NCBI GenBank assembly: GCA_023213315.1
Contig: JAKCPI010009403.1
Coordinates: 62,001-126,000 of the forward strand
Direction of reading: 5' to 3'
Source: Euborellia annulipes
Lineage: Eukaryota > Arthropoda > Insecta > Dermaptera > Anisolabididae
Length of the DNA: 64,000 bases
The position numbers and the translations under genes are program-made. Numbering within the stretch: the stretch's first letter is position 1; each line of letters opens with the position of its first letter. The notes beneath the pieces were generated by a model. The model made no database searches. It had not been told where the DNA came from and saw nothing but the letters and a program-made list of their open reading frames with translations. Of the stretch, positions 22,901 through 30,069 are shown in pieces.

Positions 22901-24874
22901 TGTGCCCTGAGGGCCCCGGGGCCTCTCAAAGAGAAATTTTCATTAAATTTTGTTTTTTGACGTGACAACGTCTTACAAATCATGTGTCTATAGAGGCAGG
23001 TTAGAGGGGCATGCACGAAAAAGTTTATCGGCTTTAATAACTCTTCTGTCTTAAGAGATATAATTATGGGAAATATACGGTTAGAAAGAATGAGTTTTCA
23101 GCTAAAGATTTCACCATTTATTTTTTTCCTACCATTTTATTTTACCGTGCTGCGGTAAATTCTAATTTGAAAGTTTAAACGCCTGTAGATTCCGAACGGC
23201 TAATCAGATCAGACTAAATAGGATGTCATTTGGTGCAGAAAGAAAACCTCTAATAGAATAAATAAAAAAATCCCGAGTAATTAACTCCAAAATTAGTTTT
23301 TTCTCGAAAAACCTCATTTTTAGGCAAAAAAATATCGAAAAATAGCCCTATTTATGTAACGCCTAGCTACTTGACCATAAAAGCTACATTAAATCTAAAT
23401 ATAGTTTTAGAAAGAGTGGTCCAATGCCCAGAGGTAATTTTTTCATTTTTTTGATTTGACGTCATTTTACCGCATGAGAGCACTTGGCGGGATTTCGTTT
23501 TTCGAAAATTTAAACCCCTGTAGATTCCGAACGGCTAATCAGATCAGACTAAATGAAATGTCATTTGGTGCAGAGAGAAAACCTCTAATAGAATAAATAA
23601 AAAAATCCCCAGTAATTAACTCCAAAATTAATTTTTTTTCGAAAAACCTCATTTTTAAGCATATGTCGCCTTTAATGGATAAAAAAAAGCCACCTCTGTC
23701 ATATATTGTTTCAATGAAAATGTTTGAACATGTTTATTTATGAAAACAAACTACTAGAAAAAAAAAAACAATACTTTCTCTCTTTATATTTCAATATAGG
23801 TAAGAGAAAAAATTTTTTTTGAAGTCAAGCAAAAGACGTTGTCACGTTAAAAAGCCACCGGCTGTGTAGAAGACACAGCCAACACCTATTTTTATCTAAA
23901 TTTTCCCATTTTTACTTGAGCCCCAAGGGCCCCGGGGCCTCTCAAAGAGAAATTTTCAATAAATTTTGTTTTTACTTGAGCCCCAAGGGCCCCGGGGCCT
24001 CTCAAAGAGAAATTTTCATTAAATTTTGTTTTTACTTGTGCCCTGAGGGCCCCGGGGCCTCTCAAAGAGAAATTTTCATTAAATTTTGTTTTTTTTTTAT
24101 CTAAATTTTCCCATTTTTACTTGAGCCCCAAGGGCCCCGGGGCCTCTCAAAGAGAAATTTTCAATAAATTTTGTTTTTACTTGAGCCCTGAGGGCCTTCG
24201 GGGCCTTTCAAAGGGAAATTTTCATTAAATTTTTTTTTTTTATAAATATATGGGGGCCTATGCCGGCTCGGGGCGTGGGGCGGACCGCCCCCCCTCGCTC
24301 CCCCCCTCGGTACGCCACTGCCTCTTAGGCGGCCGGAGCGCCTAGATGGGGGTCTTCGGCCCCTGCCATCCCCCCCCAATGGCTCGGGTCCGCCGACATC
24401 GGACCTTCTCGGTCCAGGGAGATGTGTAACTTTAATATAAAATTTCAGCCTCATAGCTCAAAATCCTTCATGCTTTAAATTGAACCCAGCCAGACACACA
24501 CACACACACACACAGACAGACAGAACATGTTACGAAAACCAATTTTTTGAATTCAGGGGACTTCAAAACGTGAAGAACCATAAAAATTTCGACATCGAAT
24601 TTTTGACATGAATCCAATACTTTATATATATATATATATATATTATCATAATTGTAGAGCTAAGAGAAAGTAAAGATAAATTTCGGGTGGGGGAGATGTA
24701 GATTCCGAAACCCCTTCCCCCTCTTTCCTGGCTACGACGTGAAAAAACGAAATTCGATTTTAATACAAAAAAAATTTACCTTTTCAGTTGTGAGATTAAC
24801 TATTTCTTTGTCTTCTTCTCTATTCCTATTAGCACAATCTGTTGATTCTGAAGGTCCAACTTCACAATCTAATT
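1124..24874 (-). CDS. Unnamed multi-exon gene, minus strand (gene-level entry)
   Basis: Five small minus-strand exons with good splice sites join in one frame: 24780-24874 (uncertain), 19436-19527, 17283-17379, 3953-4027 and 1864-2042, with a possible terminal exon at 1124-1178. Phases run 0, 2, 0, 0, 2 across the junctions with no stop until 1124. The joined protein part, about 190 to 210 residues, is rich in Ser, Arg and charged residues. It has a basic SSRK patch, a PRRKR patch in the 1864 exon and two short heptad-like Leu/Glu segments (around MAQLETLEAK and RELEALKGVIRDKD) that suggest coiled coil. I do not recognise the family. A cytoskeletal or signalling scaffold is possible, but that is a guess from composition. 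The 5' end is not identified. Introns are filled with mobile elements. Confidence 0.6.
1599..1650. repeat. Fragment of the family A palindromic end
   Basis: ATCTGGTGTGAC followed by a diverged half of the palindrome seen complete at 6365 and 31040. It follows a G-rich run and a hAT-like end (GGGCGGATCCAGAGG) at about 1563-1578. Confidence 0.55.
1864..2042 (-). CDS. Exon of the unnamed minus-strand gene (best-supported exon)
   Basis: A 179-base exon between TTTTTTTTAG and an AG|GTAAAC donor. It enters in phase 0 and leaves two bases of a codon. It encodes 59 residues beginning MASIEVSLCTTPRRKR, passing through a Gly/Ser/Pro stretch (NGGGTSPAPRGPR) and ending in an amphipathic segment DMVRELEALKGVIRDKDN. 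The basic PRRKR run could be a nuclear localisation or membrane-binding patch. The last 20 residues have coiled-coil character. The first codon is ATG, but the good acceptor just before it and the in-phase upstream exon argue that it is internal Met, not the start. Confidence 0.65.
2688..3103. repeat. Foldback element with about 55-bp arms
   Basis: The arm at 2688-2766 is the inverse of 3050-3103, apart from an insertion of about 25 bases in the left arm. Both read through TTTAGTCCCA, TTAGAGGATTCT and GACCTGTTCTGTAATA. The loop (2826-2925) carries a degraded SINE-1 piece with the TTTAGTATC palindrome and GGACTGCCTGGG. Confidence 0.6.
3953..4027 (-). CDS. Exon of the unnamed minus-strand gene
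   Basis: A 75-base exon between a strong acceptor (CCTGTGTCCTGGTTGCAG) and AAG|GTGAGT. It is phase 0 at both ends and encodes 25 residues: TVLSPGQAPPVLEPR, then MAQLETLEAK, which runs straight into the 1864 exon and begins a Leu-rich heptad pattern. It is far more GC-rich than the flanking introns. Longer frames that run through it in other phases include intron and are not meaningful. Confidence 0.6.
4028..4799. other. Intronic AT-rich sequence
   Basis: No gene seen. It holds a GAT-rich microsatellite (about 4050-4078), a long T run (4220-4243) and unassigned AT-rich DNA. Confidence 0.4.
4800..4912 (-). repeat. tRNA-derived SINE (type 3)
   Basis: Read on the minus strand it begins with a tRNA-like head: an A-box-like TGGCCTGGTGCAATGGACG, a B box GGTTCGATTCC, then a short tail and an A run (the T run at 4800-4809). 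It is not a functional tRNA gene, since no full cloverleaf or anticodon arm can be drawn with confidence. Confidence 0.7.
5028..5340. repeat. Microsatellite-linked dispersed repeat
   Basis: GTATGTATGTATTTATGTATCTCGC is followed by CTTAACTCCATAACAGCTAG and GTTGAATGTTGAAATTT. The order (GT-rich microsatellite, 'act on all arguments' AACRGCTAG motif, TTGAAATTT) is the same as in family A and in the palindrome at 54112, so it is probably a remote member. Confidence 0.4.
5341..6364. other. AT-rich spacer with homopolymer and GC blocks
   Basis: No gene. A T run of about 30 at 6104-6133 is followed by a GC block (6221-6292, GGCGCCGGGGCCGG and C-run pieces) very unlike the surroundings, perhaps a hAT-like end or an assembly artefact. 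Confidence 0.4.
6365..6976 (+). mobile_element. Family A (Helentron-like) element, near full length
   Basis: It starts with the TCTGGTGTGAC palindrome, which contains TTTCTCTTACC. It passes the family landmarks GTTACCATGGCAACC, AAGTACTAGTACT, GACAGACCATGTCGCG and TTGGATTCAGGG, and ends near CAATACTTTCTCTC. The terminal hairpin is broken: the return GGTAAGAGAAAGT is missing. Confidence 0.7.
7196..7475 (-). repeat. Diverged family A fragments
   Basis: AAGTACTAGTACTTTACTGA and GATTTTCTCAAATTTCGCTC match the family A core. At 7412-7460 the CAATACTTTCTCTTTATA end is joined to it in opposite orientation, so this is a rearranged or composite copy. Confidence 0.55.
7476..10779. other. Long AT-rich stretch, no gene recognised
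   Basis: Few landmarks. A motif at 7852-7920 (ATGGTAACCACGAGTTACTC) recurs in diverged form at 41040 and 41670. A SINE-2-like box lies at 8148-8170 (GGGAATCGAACC). A GC-richer patch at 10165-10215 holds a 41-codon plus-strand frame that I do not call a gene. A small hairpin lies at 10560-10610. Confidence 0.4.
10780..10920. other. Homopolymer block, probable assembly or sequencing artefact
   Basis: Consecutive long runs of G, T, T, A, G (over 30) and C follow one another within 140 bases. No biological element here explains it. Any frame through it is meaningless. Confidence 0.6.
10921..11980. other. SINE-2 remnant and unassigned sequence
   Basis: 11015-11075 carries the SINE-2 box GGGACGGGAAGTGAACC. 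The remainder is AT-rich up to about 11670. From 11680 to 11960 there is moderately GC-rich unassigned sequence with no convincing exon. Confidence 0.4.
11981..12273. mobile_element. MITE-like element with GGAACGAAGTT ends
   Basis: The left end GGAACGAAGTTCTTTA is the inverse of the right end GTAAGAAACTTCGTTCC (about 15 bp). The interior (12040-12200) is markedly GC-rich and contains paired GCGTTCCTAAC/GCGTTCCCAGC motifs. A target duplication was not resolved. Confidence 0.5.
12306..12482 (-). repeat. SINE-2 copy (tRNA-derived)
   Basis: On the minus strand: a head with GAGCCACGGGT-type sequence and a degraded B box (GGGATCCCGCG), GCCTCCCGTCCC, a central palindrome, then the core TCTAAATGGCC…GCCGAAAAAGACC. 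Confidence 0.65.
12483..13497. other. AT-rich spacer, no gene
   Basis: Nothing beyond low-complexity AT sequence and one SINE-like box at 13415-13490 (GGTTCGATTCC then TTGGCTACCAAT). Confidence 0.4.
13498..13565 (-). repeat. SINE-2 tail fragment
   Basis: AAGGTCTTTTTCGGCATCGG then GCCATTTAGACC: the shared SINE core without its head. Confidence 0.6.
13566..14680. other. AT-rich spacer, no gene
   Basis: At 14535-14585 CACTGATGAAGACTGGCATC resembles the first half of the hammerhead-like motif described elsewhere, but the CGAAACGTC half is absent. Confidence 0.35.
14683..14750 (-). repeat. SINE-2 tail fragment
   Basis: AAGGTCTTTTTCGGCATTGA, GCCATTTAGACC and half of the central palindrome (CAATTGGATTGGTAGC). 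Confidence 0.6.
14868..15086. mobile_element. Tc1/mariner-type MITE, 219 bp, TA duplication
   Basis: Long inverted ends (CAGTGAGCGCCACAATTAAG, inverse at the right end) are flanked by TA on both sides (14866-14867 and 15087-15088). The arms extend nearly to the centre, so it is a foldback MITE with no transposase. Confidence 0.85.
15087..15996. other. AT-rich spacer, no gene
   Basis: No gene or repeat end recognised. A moderately GC-rich patch at 15915-15955 is unassigned. Confidence 0.35.
15997..16400. mobile_element. hAT-like MITE, 404 bp, 8-bp duplication GGTAGTAC
   Basis: The right end reads GTTCCGGCGCCCCTG and the left end CATAGGCTCCGGAAC, its imperfect inverse. Both flanks are GGTAGTAC (15989-15996 and 16401-16408), an exact 8-bp duplication typical of hAT. 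The interior is AT-rich between G-run and C-run shoulders. A sibling is at 61279. Confidence 0.85.
16776..16823 (+). repeat. Hammerhead-like motif
   Basis: CTTGAAGAAGAGAG, a GAG…CTC closing pair, then CGAAACGTCG. It has the same order as the motifs at 47866, 50690 and 52280, but here there is no clear inverted partner. Confidence 0.4.
17283..17379 (-). CDS. Exon of the unnamed minus-strand gene
   Basis: A 97-base exon between an acceptor ending TTTGACCACAG and a TTG|GTAAGC donor. The first base completes the codon split from the 19436 exon (AG+G, Arg). It then encodes 32 residues, SSRKSAFAYSDFG followed by the acidic EDKEDKNSNG and LLGQRSVSL, and leaves in phase 0. RSVSL and SSRKS are plausible basophilic-kinase sites by pattern only. 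Confidence 0.65.
17641..17775 (-). repeat. SINE-1 copy, 5'-truncated
   Basis: The A/T tail with CACACTTTTTTTCTCATTC, the core GTCTTTTCGGCAACTTAGG with CCATTTAAGAC, and GGGGTCCAGGCATT. The tRNA-like head is missing. Confidence 0.7.
17819..18081 (-). repeat. SINE-1 copy, full length (tRNA-derived)
   Basis: On the minus strand: CTCGGGGTTTGGTGTAGAGG (A-box region), TCGCGGGTTCGGACTCC (B box), the palindrome around TTTGG…ACCAAA, the core CTTAAATGGCCTGAGTTGCC, then GTGAATGAGAAAAAAGTGTG and an A-rich tail. It is not a functional tRNA gene. Confidence 0.8.
18235..18460 (-). repeat. Diverged SINE-1 copy
   Basis: AGTCTTTTCGGCCTCCTAG with AGACTTTAACGATAC, TTTAGTATCCAAATG, and a degraded head (GACTGCCTGCGACCCGAACC). 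Confidence 0.65.
18461..19435. other. Intronic AT-rich sequence
   Basis: No gene, SINE or MITE end recognised. Confidence 0.4.
19436..19527 (-). CDS. Exon of the unnamed minus-strand gene
   Basis: A 92-base exon between an excellent acceptor (GTTTTTGTTGTATTTTCAG) and an AAG|GTATGT donor. Read in phase 0 it gives EGNPSISCNEMMSSPVQRGE then IALRRLGKGL, leaving AG of a split Arg codon that the 17283 exon completes. The other two frames contain stops if the whole exon is used. Confidence 0.6.
19528..20365. other. Intronic AT-rich sequence
   Basis: No gene. A short SINE-core remnant lies at about 19618-19655 (CATCTGAGGCCATTTGG). Confidence 0.35.
20633..20990. repeat. 60-bp satellite, six units
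   Basis: Each unit contains the palindrome GGGCCCCGGGGCC, then TCTCAAAGAGAAATTTTCA and TAAATTTTGTTTTTACTTGA. The unit length is a multiple of three with no stop in one frame of each strand, so repetitive 'proteins' appear on both strands; they are not genes. Units alternate between CAATAAA and CATTAAA, and one variant has GTGCCCTGAGG. Confidence 0.95.
21405..22302. mobile_element. GACGTGACAACGTC element, copy 1
   Basis: It begins TGACGTGACAACGTCTT and ends AAAAGACGTTGTCACGTT, an inverted repeat of about 15 bp. Near the right end lies CAATACTTTCTCTCTTTATA and GGTAAGAGAAA, the terminal motif also seen in family A. Just outside (22313-22336) is a hairpin GGCTGTGT…ACACAGCC. No coding capacity. 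Confidence 0.75.
22958..23848. mobile_element. GACGTGACAACGTC element, copy 2
   Basis: The same element as at 21405, duplicated with the 1.55-kb macro-unit rather than inserted independently. It differs by a few indels in A or T runs and isolated substitutions. Confidence 0.75.
24427..24668 (+). repeat. Family A, right half
   Basis: TTTAATATAAAATTTCAGCC, a CA microsatellite, GACAGACAGAACATGTTACG, TTTGAATTCAGGGGACTTC and CATGAATCCAATACTTTATA, with a TA run in place of the normal hairpin. Confidence 0.65.
24780..24874 (-). CDS. Exon-like segment inside the hAT-bounded unit
   Basis: The acceptor CTTTTCCATTTAAG and donor AAG|GTAAAT enclose 95 bases. After two bases of a split codon it reads 31 residues, LDCEVGPSESTDCANRNREE followed by DKEIVNLTTEK, and leaves in phase 0, the phase the 19436 exon needs. 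Against it: the segment lies within the 20366-31265 transposon unit, needs one base from the preceding exon, and cannot be joined directly after the 34780 candidate. It may be a chance frame, an exonised transposon piece or a captured exon. Confidence 0.4.
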
Positions 24875-25007
24875 CTTAAATGGAAAAGTATTTAAGTAAT
24901 TGATTCACTAATTTTAAAAATTTTTTTCAAATTTTACCTGCTTTCTTATTTTGAAAAAAAATCTGAAATTAGTCTCCGCTTATCCTTTTTATGAAATTTT
25001 TTTTTTT

Positions 25008-25275
25008 TTAAAAAAAAACATTCACACTTTTTTCTCATTCACACTCACACTCACACACACATTCACACAGTCTTTTCGGCAACTGAGGCCATATAAGACT
25101 TTTACGATATCCGTTATTAATAAATATACATAGGCCTATATAGGGTCCAGGCATTCTTATTTAAGCCATTTGGTATCCAATTGGCTTAAATAAAAATCAT
25201 CAGACTGTGGGGTCCGAACCCGCGACGTTGGTATATGAGGTTAGCACCTAACCTCTACGCCATGCCCCGAGGCTT
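25008..25275 (-). repeat. SINE-1 copy, full length
   Basis: A T-rich tail, a CACACTCACACTCACACACAC tract, AGTCTTTTCGGCAACTGAGG, the GGTATCCAATTGG palindrome, B box GGGTCCGAACCC (inverse) and head to CCCCGAGG. Confidence 0.8.
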
Positions 25276-25399
25276 TTTTATGAAATTAGCAATTAATGTT
25301 TTAATAATAAAAATAATTCGAATTTAAGTAAAATTTTTATTTAAATAATTGTCAAATTTCAATAAGGTTATGGCATAAAAAAAAATCCTCAATAGCCTA

Positions 25400-25660
25400 C
25401 AAAAAAAAAAACATTCTCCGGTTGTTTCCCCTGGTGCATCGTGCACGCTGACACGCACCAACCCATGTGTACCGGTATCTAGCTCGAAGCCATTAAGCCG
25501 GATCCCAATGTTTGGGGGTGAGAGGCCCTTTACCTCCCTACTCCCCAAAAATCAGTCCCTGACGGGACTGGTCGACCAGCTCTCGACGTGTTCATCTCAA
25601 ATCACATTCTCTCAAATCACCATTCTCTCAAATCACCATTCTCTCAAATCACCATTGACA
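25400..25660. other. Unassigned GC-richer segment with a short tandem repeat
   Basis: 25594-25656 holds four units of about 16 bases (CTCAAATCACCATTCT). 25415-25590 is GC-rich with no recognised end or gene. A minus-strand frame here has no supporting splice sites. Confidence 0.5.
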
Positions 25661-25944
25661 AATTCAAATTTCAATAAGTTTTTAATTTTAAATATTTTTA
25701 TTTCTTGTTCATTTTTTACATTAATGCACTGTGGCACATATAAATACAATTTTACTTTTTCGGTTTCGGACTTCCTCTTTGTCCTTTACCCGAATTAACT
25801 TGTTTTTATTTTTCTCTTGCGTATTTCGATTATCAATTGTTTTGGCTTAGAGGAAAATTTTAAAAAAAACCTCTAACAATTTTTATTAATAATAATATGT
25901 GTAAATAAGTATAAGTAGGTGTATAAATAAAAACAAGTTAATCC

Positions 25945-28626
25945 TTAACACTTAAGATTTCTAATCAGCTGATTGCTGTGGGTTTGGGCTCTTCTCCAGA
26001 AGTTACCGGATATTTTATTGAGGAATTCCTCTAACGTTTCAATTTTCAGGCCTTCTCTGAATGATAGCGTTGTTTATCCCTGGGGGAGGGTCCGCTATCA
26101 TCCTTAGGATCTTCGATTGGACTCGTTCCAATTTGATTAGATTTGAATGTGCGATTGATTTATTCCATGCTGGTGCAGCATAGCTTAATTTTGGCCTTAT
26201 AATCATTTTGTAGATTAGTGTTTTATACCTTATTTCTAAGGGGCTAGACCGCCTTAATAAACTCCATAAAGCCCTGATAGCCGCTTTACTTCGGCTTATG
26301 GTCATTCTGATGTGAGCCGCCCAGTTAAGTCTCCTATCCAATGTAACACCTAGATACCTTGCCGTTGGTTGCCATTTTAACGGCGCGTTTTTAACATGAA
26401 CCGGGACATGCAGATATTTCCGTCTTCTTGTGAAGAGGATCGCTTCTGACTTTTCTGCGTTTAACTTTAACCGCCAGTGTTGTAGGTAGCTGCATATGTC
26501 GGAAGCTGCTTCTTCTAATCTTCTGACAAGACACTTAAAATTTTTGTTAGAGTAATATAGCGCTGTGTCGTCAGCATACTGGGCTACAAGCACATGCTCA
26601 AATTTGGGCATATCTGAGGTGAATAAGGCGTATAGCAGCGGGGACAACAGTGCCCCTTGTGGGACTCCTGCTTGGACTGAACGCCACTCTGAATGATCAC
26701 TTTTCAATTTCACTCTAAAGCTACGCTCGTTCAAGAATTCCGCTATGATGTGGCATAATTTTATTGGTAGGTTGAATCTGAGAAGTTTGAGCACCAAGGC
26801 CAGATGACAGACACTGTCGAAAGCTTTGGAGATGTCCAGAAGGATCATCCCCGTAGCCTTCTTCAGTCGCTGCCTTTCCCGGATAAACTGAGTGACTCTC
26901 ATTATTTGATCTACTGTTGAGTGCCCCCGTCTAAATCCAAACTGGTAATCGGGGAGGAGGCTTCTTTCGATTACTTCCTTTTCCAGCCAGGTAAGTATAA
27001 ATCTCTCTGCTAACTTTCCTAATACTGGTAGCAGACTTATCGGTCTGTAGCTCTCCGGTTGCGTGCGATTTTTGTTAGGTTTCAGTACGGGGATTACCTC
27101 AGCTTTTTTCCATGCGGATGGGAAGTGTTCGAGATCGATGATTGCCTGGAATATTTTTGAAAGTTGTAAGATGGACTTTCCCGGTAGATTCTTTACAAAT
27201 ATAGGCAAGATGCCGTCGAAACCAGGCGCTTTATTTATCTTTATTAAGGATATTGCTTCTCTGACATCCTTGGGCTTTATCGGAGGTATAACAGAGGTTT
27301 CTTCTGCTCTTGAGTTTATAATATCTTCCGCTTCGATTTTCATTTCTCTTCCCGAGAATGTTGATTGGTTTTGGCTCTGGAATTGCTTTTCATAGCAGGT
27401 AGCCAGGATTGCTGCTTGATGTGGGCGCCGATATTCTAGACTTTGCCCTTTCTCGAGAGGACCTATGGTCGACTCCCTTCCCTGAAATCGCCGTATGTGT
27501 TGCCATAACGTGCAATCGTCAGTTTTAAGTTTTGCCACCTTAGTGAGCCATCTTTCCTTTCTCCACTCGGCGACGGCTGACCTTACTTGTCGTTCTAATC
27601 TGTTGCGTTTCCTTCTATCACTTCTGTCCCGAGTTCTAGACCAGATCCTGCGAGCCTTGTTCTTTTCTCTAATCAATTCTTTTATTTCAGGGGGAAGATT
27701 CTCACCGTGGAAATTTATTAATTTTTTAGGTATTGCTCTCTCTGCGGCGGCAATTACAGCTTCTGTCAGGGATGTAACTTGTTGTTCCAGTTGCTCCACA
27801 TTCTCAATTGATGTTATTTCTACCGATTGGCAGATTAAACGGCGATATTCTTTCCAATTAGCATTTGCTAGATCCCATTTTCGGAGTTGGTTAGCTCGAA
27901 TGTAGTTTTTAAGTTTCACAATTACAGGGTTGTGATCAGAGTCTAGCCTGCACCAGCTCACTGCACTTACATCGAGACCGGAAAGCCCTTTGAAGAGAGC
28001 AATATCCAAAACGCTTGGCGAATAGCGCGGACATGAGGGGTACCTTGTTGGTTCGTTGGGGTGTATGATACTTATTCCAGATGCCATACAATAGTCAAGT
28101 AGCTGCCTACCATTGGCGTTGCTGGACAAGCATCCCCATTGTTGGTGGCGAGCATTTATATCTCCGGCTACTATCACTTGGCCTTCAGGTTGAAACAGTC
28201 TCCGAAGTGAGTCTATTTCGAGTGGCCGGCTCCTTGCCGGTGAGTTATAGACACATGTTATGATAATGCGACCTCTAAGACTATGGATGGAAGCAGATAT
28301 AGCTTCGAGGTGTCCTGTATTTGGGGTAGGAAATTGAGTTGGATTAAGTTCGCTTCGGATGGCTATTAGGACTCCCCGTTTTGGCGGAACCTCGTCTTCT
28401 CGCAGAATTAAATAGCCGGGTAAGTACAGCCTGTGATGTGGTTTCAGCCTAGTCTCTGTGACCGCGATGATATGCGCATTCCTTTCTTTGGCAAATTCTA
28501 TAAGTTCGCATAATTTGCTTTGTAACCCGTTTGCGTTCCAGATTAAGAGATTTAGACCGGAAGTGTGTCTGGTGAGTCGGAAATTGTGAGTTTGTTGAGG
28601 CCTTGGTTGGTGAATAGAGGGTGAGT
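25945..28626 (-). pseudogene. LINE ORF2: endonuclease and reverse transcriptase, one frameshift
   Basis: The frame is open from the ORF1 stop. It starts with the APE endonuclease (LIWNANGLQSK near the N-terminus, AVTETRLK, GDINARHQQWG and SDHNPVIV), followed by the reverse transcriptase: SYRPISLLPVLGKLAERF, FGFRRGHSTVDQ, LLDISKAFDSV, GVPQGALLSPLLYALF and the catalytic YADD. Near 26049-26056 a one-base shift breaks the frame to a stop at 26039. In the adjacent frame the expected C-terminus (GLKIETLEEFLNKISGNFWR) continues to 25945. No ATG lies near the start, so initiation probably depends on ORF1. Apart from the single lesion the element looks young. Confidence 0.9.
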
Positions 28627-30069
28627 CTATTTTGTTGGATAAAATAGACCCCCTTCCTCCCGGAGGATATTGCTTCTTTGTGTACTGTCTTTTGCTTCTA
28701 TTAGTTTGATAACCAGACTTATCATTTGGTTGAATATGTAGATTAGGCTTGGATCTATCGTGTGTACATTCTGACTTTGTTGTGGAAGTGAGTTTGCCCC
28801 TTTTGATGCATAACTGGCGTCTTTATTTTGATTTGGTATGGTGGTTGGAAGTGTGTGTGAAGGCCATGCAGTTGGTGTTGTGCTAGTATGTTTCGGGATT
28901 GCTTCTGTGCTTAATCGCGGGTACTCACGGTTGTTAATAACAGGTGGAGCAGGCTTTTGACTTCTTTGATGAGTAGCTATGCCCTCCAAATATTTTATGC
29001 GAGATATGCATTCAGAATAATTTGCCACGTGCTCAAGACCGCAGTTTGCGCACTTTGGAATTTGTGAATTACAGAGTTCGTGTTTATGGGGACCCGAGCA
29101 CCTCAGGCACCTTTCTTTTAATTGGCAGTTCAGGCTAATGTGGCCGAAATTTTGGCAACGGAAACATTGTAAGAGAGGCCGGCTGTTCTTAAATTTTTCC
29201 CAGGTTATTTTTGTGAAAAATAAAGCCTTAATATTATATATGGCCTTCACATTAGTTGTGTGTGCAAATCTCAAAATAAAAATCGGAATTTTTATATTGG
29301 TCCCTTTTTTACTTAATTGGGTAACATTTAGTGGTGGTATCCCTAATTCGGCTAGTTCCTCGAAGATTTCCTCGGGGGTAATTGAACTATGGAGCCCTTT
29401 TAAAACAATTTTGAATGGCAGTTCACTTTTTAATCCGAATGTGTAGTATTCTGCTTTTATTTCTTTTAAATAATTTAATATTATCTTATAATCGTCTAAA
29501 TTTTTAGTCTTTATTTGGGTTTTTTCGGAATTATTTTGCGAGCTACACTTAATTTCTATTTCTGACTTAATTTTAGCTTTCAATTGTTTGAAGAATGTCC
29601 TCGCATTCGCCTTTAGGTTTAATAAAACTATGGGCGGAGGCCTGGATGGATTTTTGTTTACATTTTTAGGGGCCTCACTTTGAGAAGCATTATCTTCATC
29701 CATATCTGTATCACTCAGAGATTCAAACCGATTCGATACTTCTACACTAAAAATTGATTCCTTTTCATCATCTGAACATGTGATAAAGGATCGATTTGTG
29801 GGAGGGCTTTTTGAGAATTTCCGCTTTTTAGTAGCGATTTCTTTTACTTCATGGCTTAATGCAGAAGTATCGTTTATTAAAGAGGTGCTTTTATTACTCA
29901 CTGCGTTGGATGAGGTGCTGGGTTGGGATGTCGCTGGATGGACTGGCATCGGGCTTGGGGTGGGATTTTTGGTAGCCTTGGAGGTAGGAGGCTTCATTGG
30001 TTTTGTTTTCTTTCTTTCAGCTGCAACAGCCGGCTCGGCGTTGACCGCCTTTCTCCCCTTTGGGGGCAT
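28627..30069 (-). CDS. LINE ORF1: gag-like nucleic-acid-binding protein
   Basis: 480 codons from an ATG at 30069. The N-terminal 150 residues are Lys/Pro/Ser-rich and probably disordered. The middle (about residues 150-290) is the region that precedes the knuckles in Jockey gag proteins. Three C2HC-type knuckles follow: CFRCQNFGHISLNC, CLRCSGPHKHELC and CANCGLEHVANYSEC. The C-terminus is Gln/Ser/Pro-rich. The protein should bind LINE RNA and act as chaperone in the ribonucleoprotein. Its stop codon (TAG) overlaps the ORF2 frame, which is shifted by -1. The frame is intact throughout. Confidence 0.9.
   Translation of the reverse strand: MPPKGRKAVNAEPAVAAERKKTKPMKPPTSKATKNPTPSPMPVHPATSQPSTSSNAVSNKSTSLINDTSALSHEVKEIATKKRKFSKSPPTNRSFITCSDDEKESIFSVEVSNRFESLSDTDMDEDNASQSEAPKNVNKNPSRPPPIVLLNLKANARTFFKQLKAKIKSEIEIKCSSQNNSEKTQIKTKNLDDYKIILNYLKEIKAEYYTFGLKSELPFKIVLKGLHSSITPEEIFEELAELGIPPLNVTQLSKKGTNIKIPIFILRFAHTTNVKAIYNIKALFFTKITWEKFKNSRPLLQCFRCQNFGHISLNCQLKERCLRCSGPHKHELCNSQIPKCANCGLEHVANYSECISRIKYLEGIATHQRSQKPAPPVINNREYPRLSTEAIPKHTSTTPTAWPSHTLPTTIPNQNKDASYASKGANSLPQQSQNVHTIDPSLIYIFNQMISLVIKLIEAKDSTQRSNILREEGGLFYPTK

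Larger units (their letters stand above)
20815..24180. repeat. 1.55-kb macro-tandem repeat, about 2.2 copies
   Basis: Copy 1 (about 20815-22367) and copy 2 (about 22368-23913) are nearly identical, offset by 1553 then 1546 bases. A third partial copy runs to about 24180. Each copy contains satellite blocks and one internal GACGTGACAACGTC element. Differences are mostly homopolymer length. Confidence 0.9.
20428..24320. mobile_element. hAT-like element built of tandem repeats, 3.9 kb
   Basis: The ends CAGAGGCGTACCGAGG and CCTCGGTACGCCACTG are inverse over about 14 bp. The flanks CCTCTTTG (20420-20427) and CCTCTTAG (24321-24328) match at 7 of 8. There is no transposase; the body is a 60-bp satellite plus a 1.55-kb macro-repeat. 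The same family occurs at 55994. Confidence 0.85.

Noticed and set aside
20613..24104. Long open frames on both strands encoding 20-residue repeats (SPKGPGASQREIF and RGPGALGAQVK types)
   Set aside because: They are by-products of a 60-base satellite whose length is a multiple of three. They occur on both strands and have no independent coding evidence.
25324..25548. Minus-strand frame with NIGIRLNGFELDTGTHG
   Set aside because: It includes a poly-Phe run, has no usable splice sites or recognised domain, and lies in unassigned repeat-like sequence.
27063..27905. Plus-strand open frames over the LINE
   Set aside because: Antisense shadows of the reverse transcriptase and endonuclease frame.
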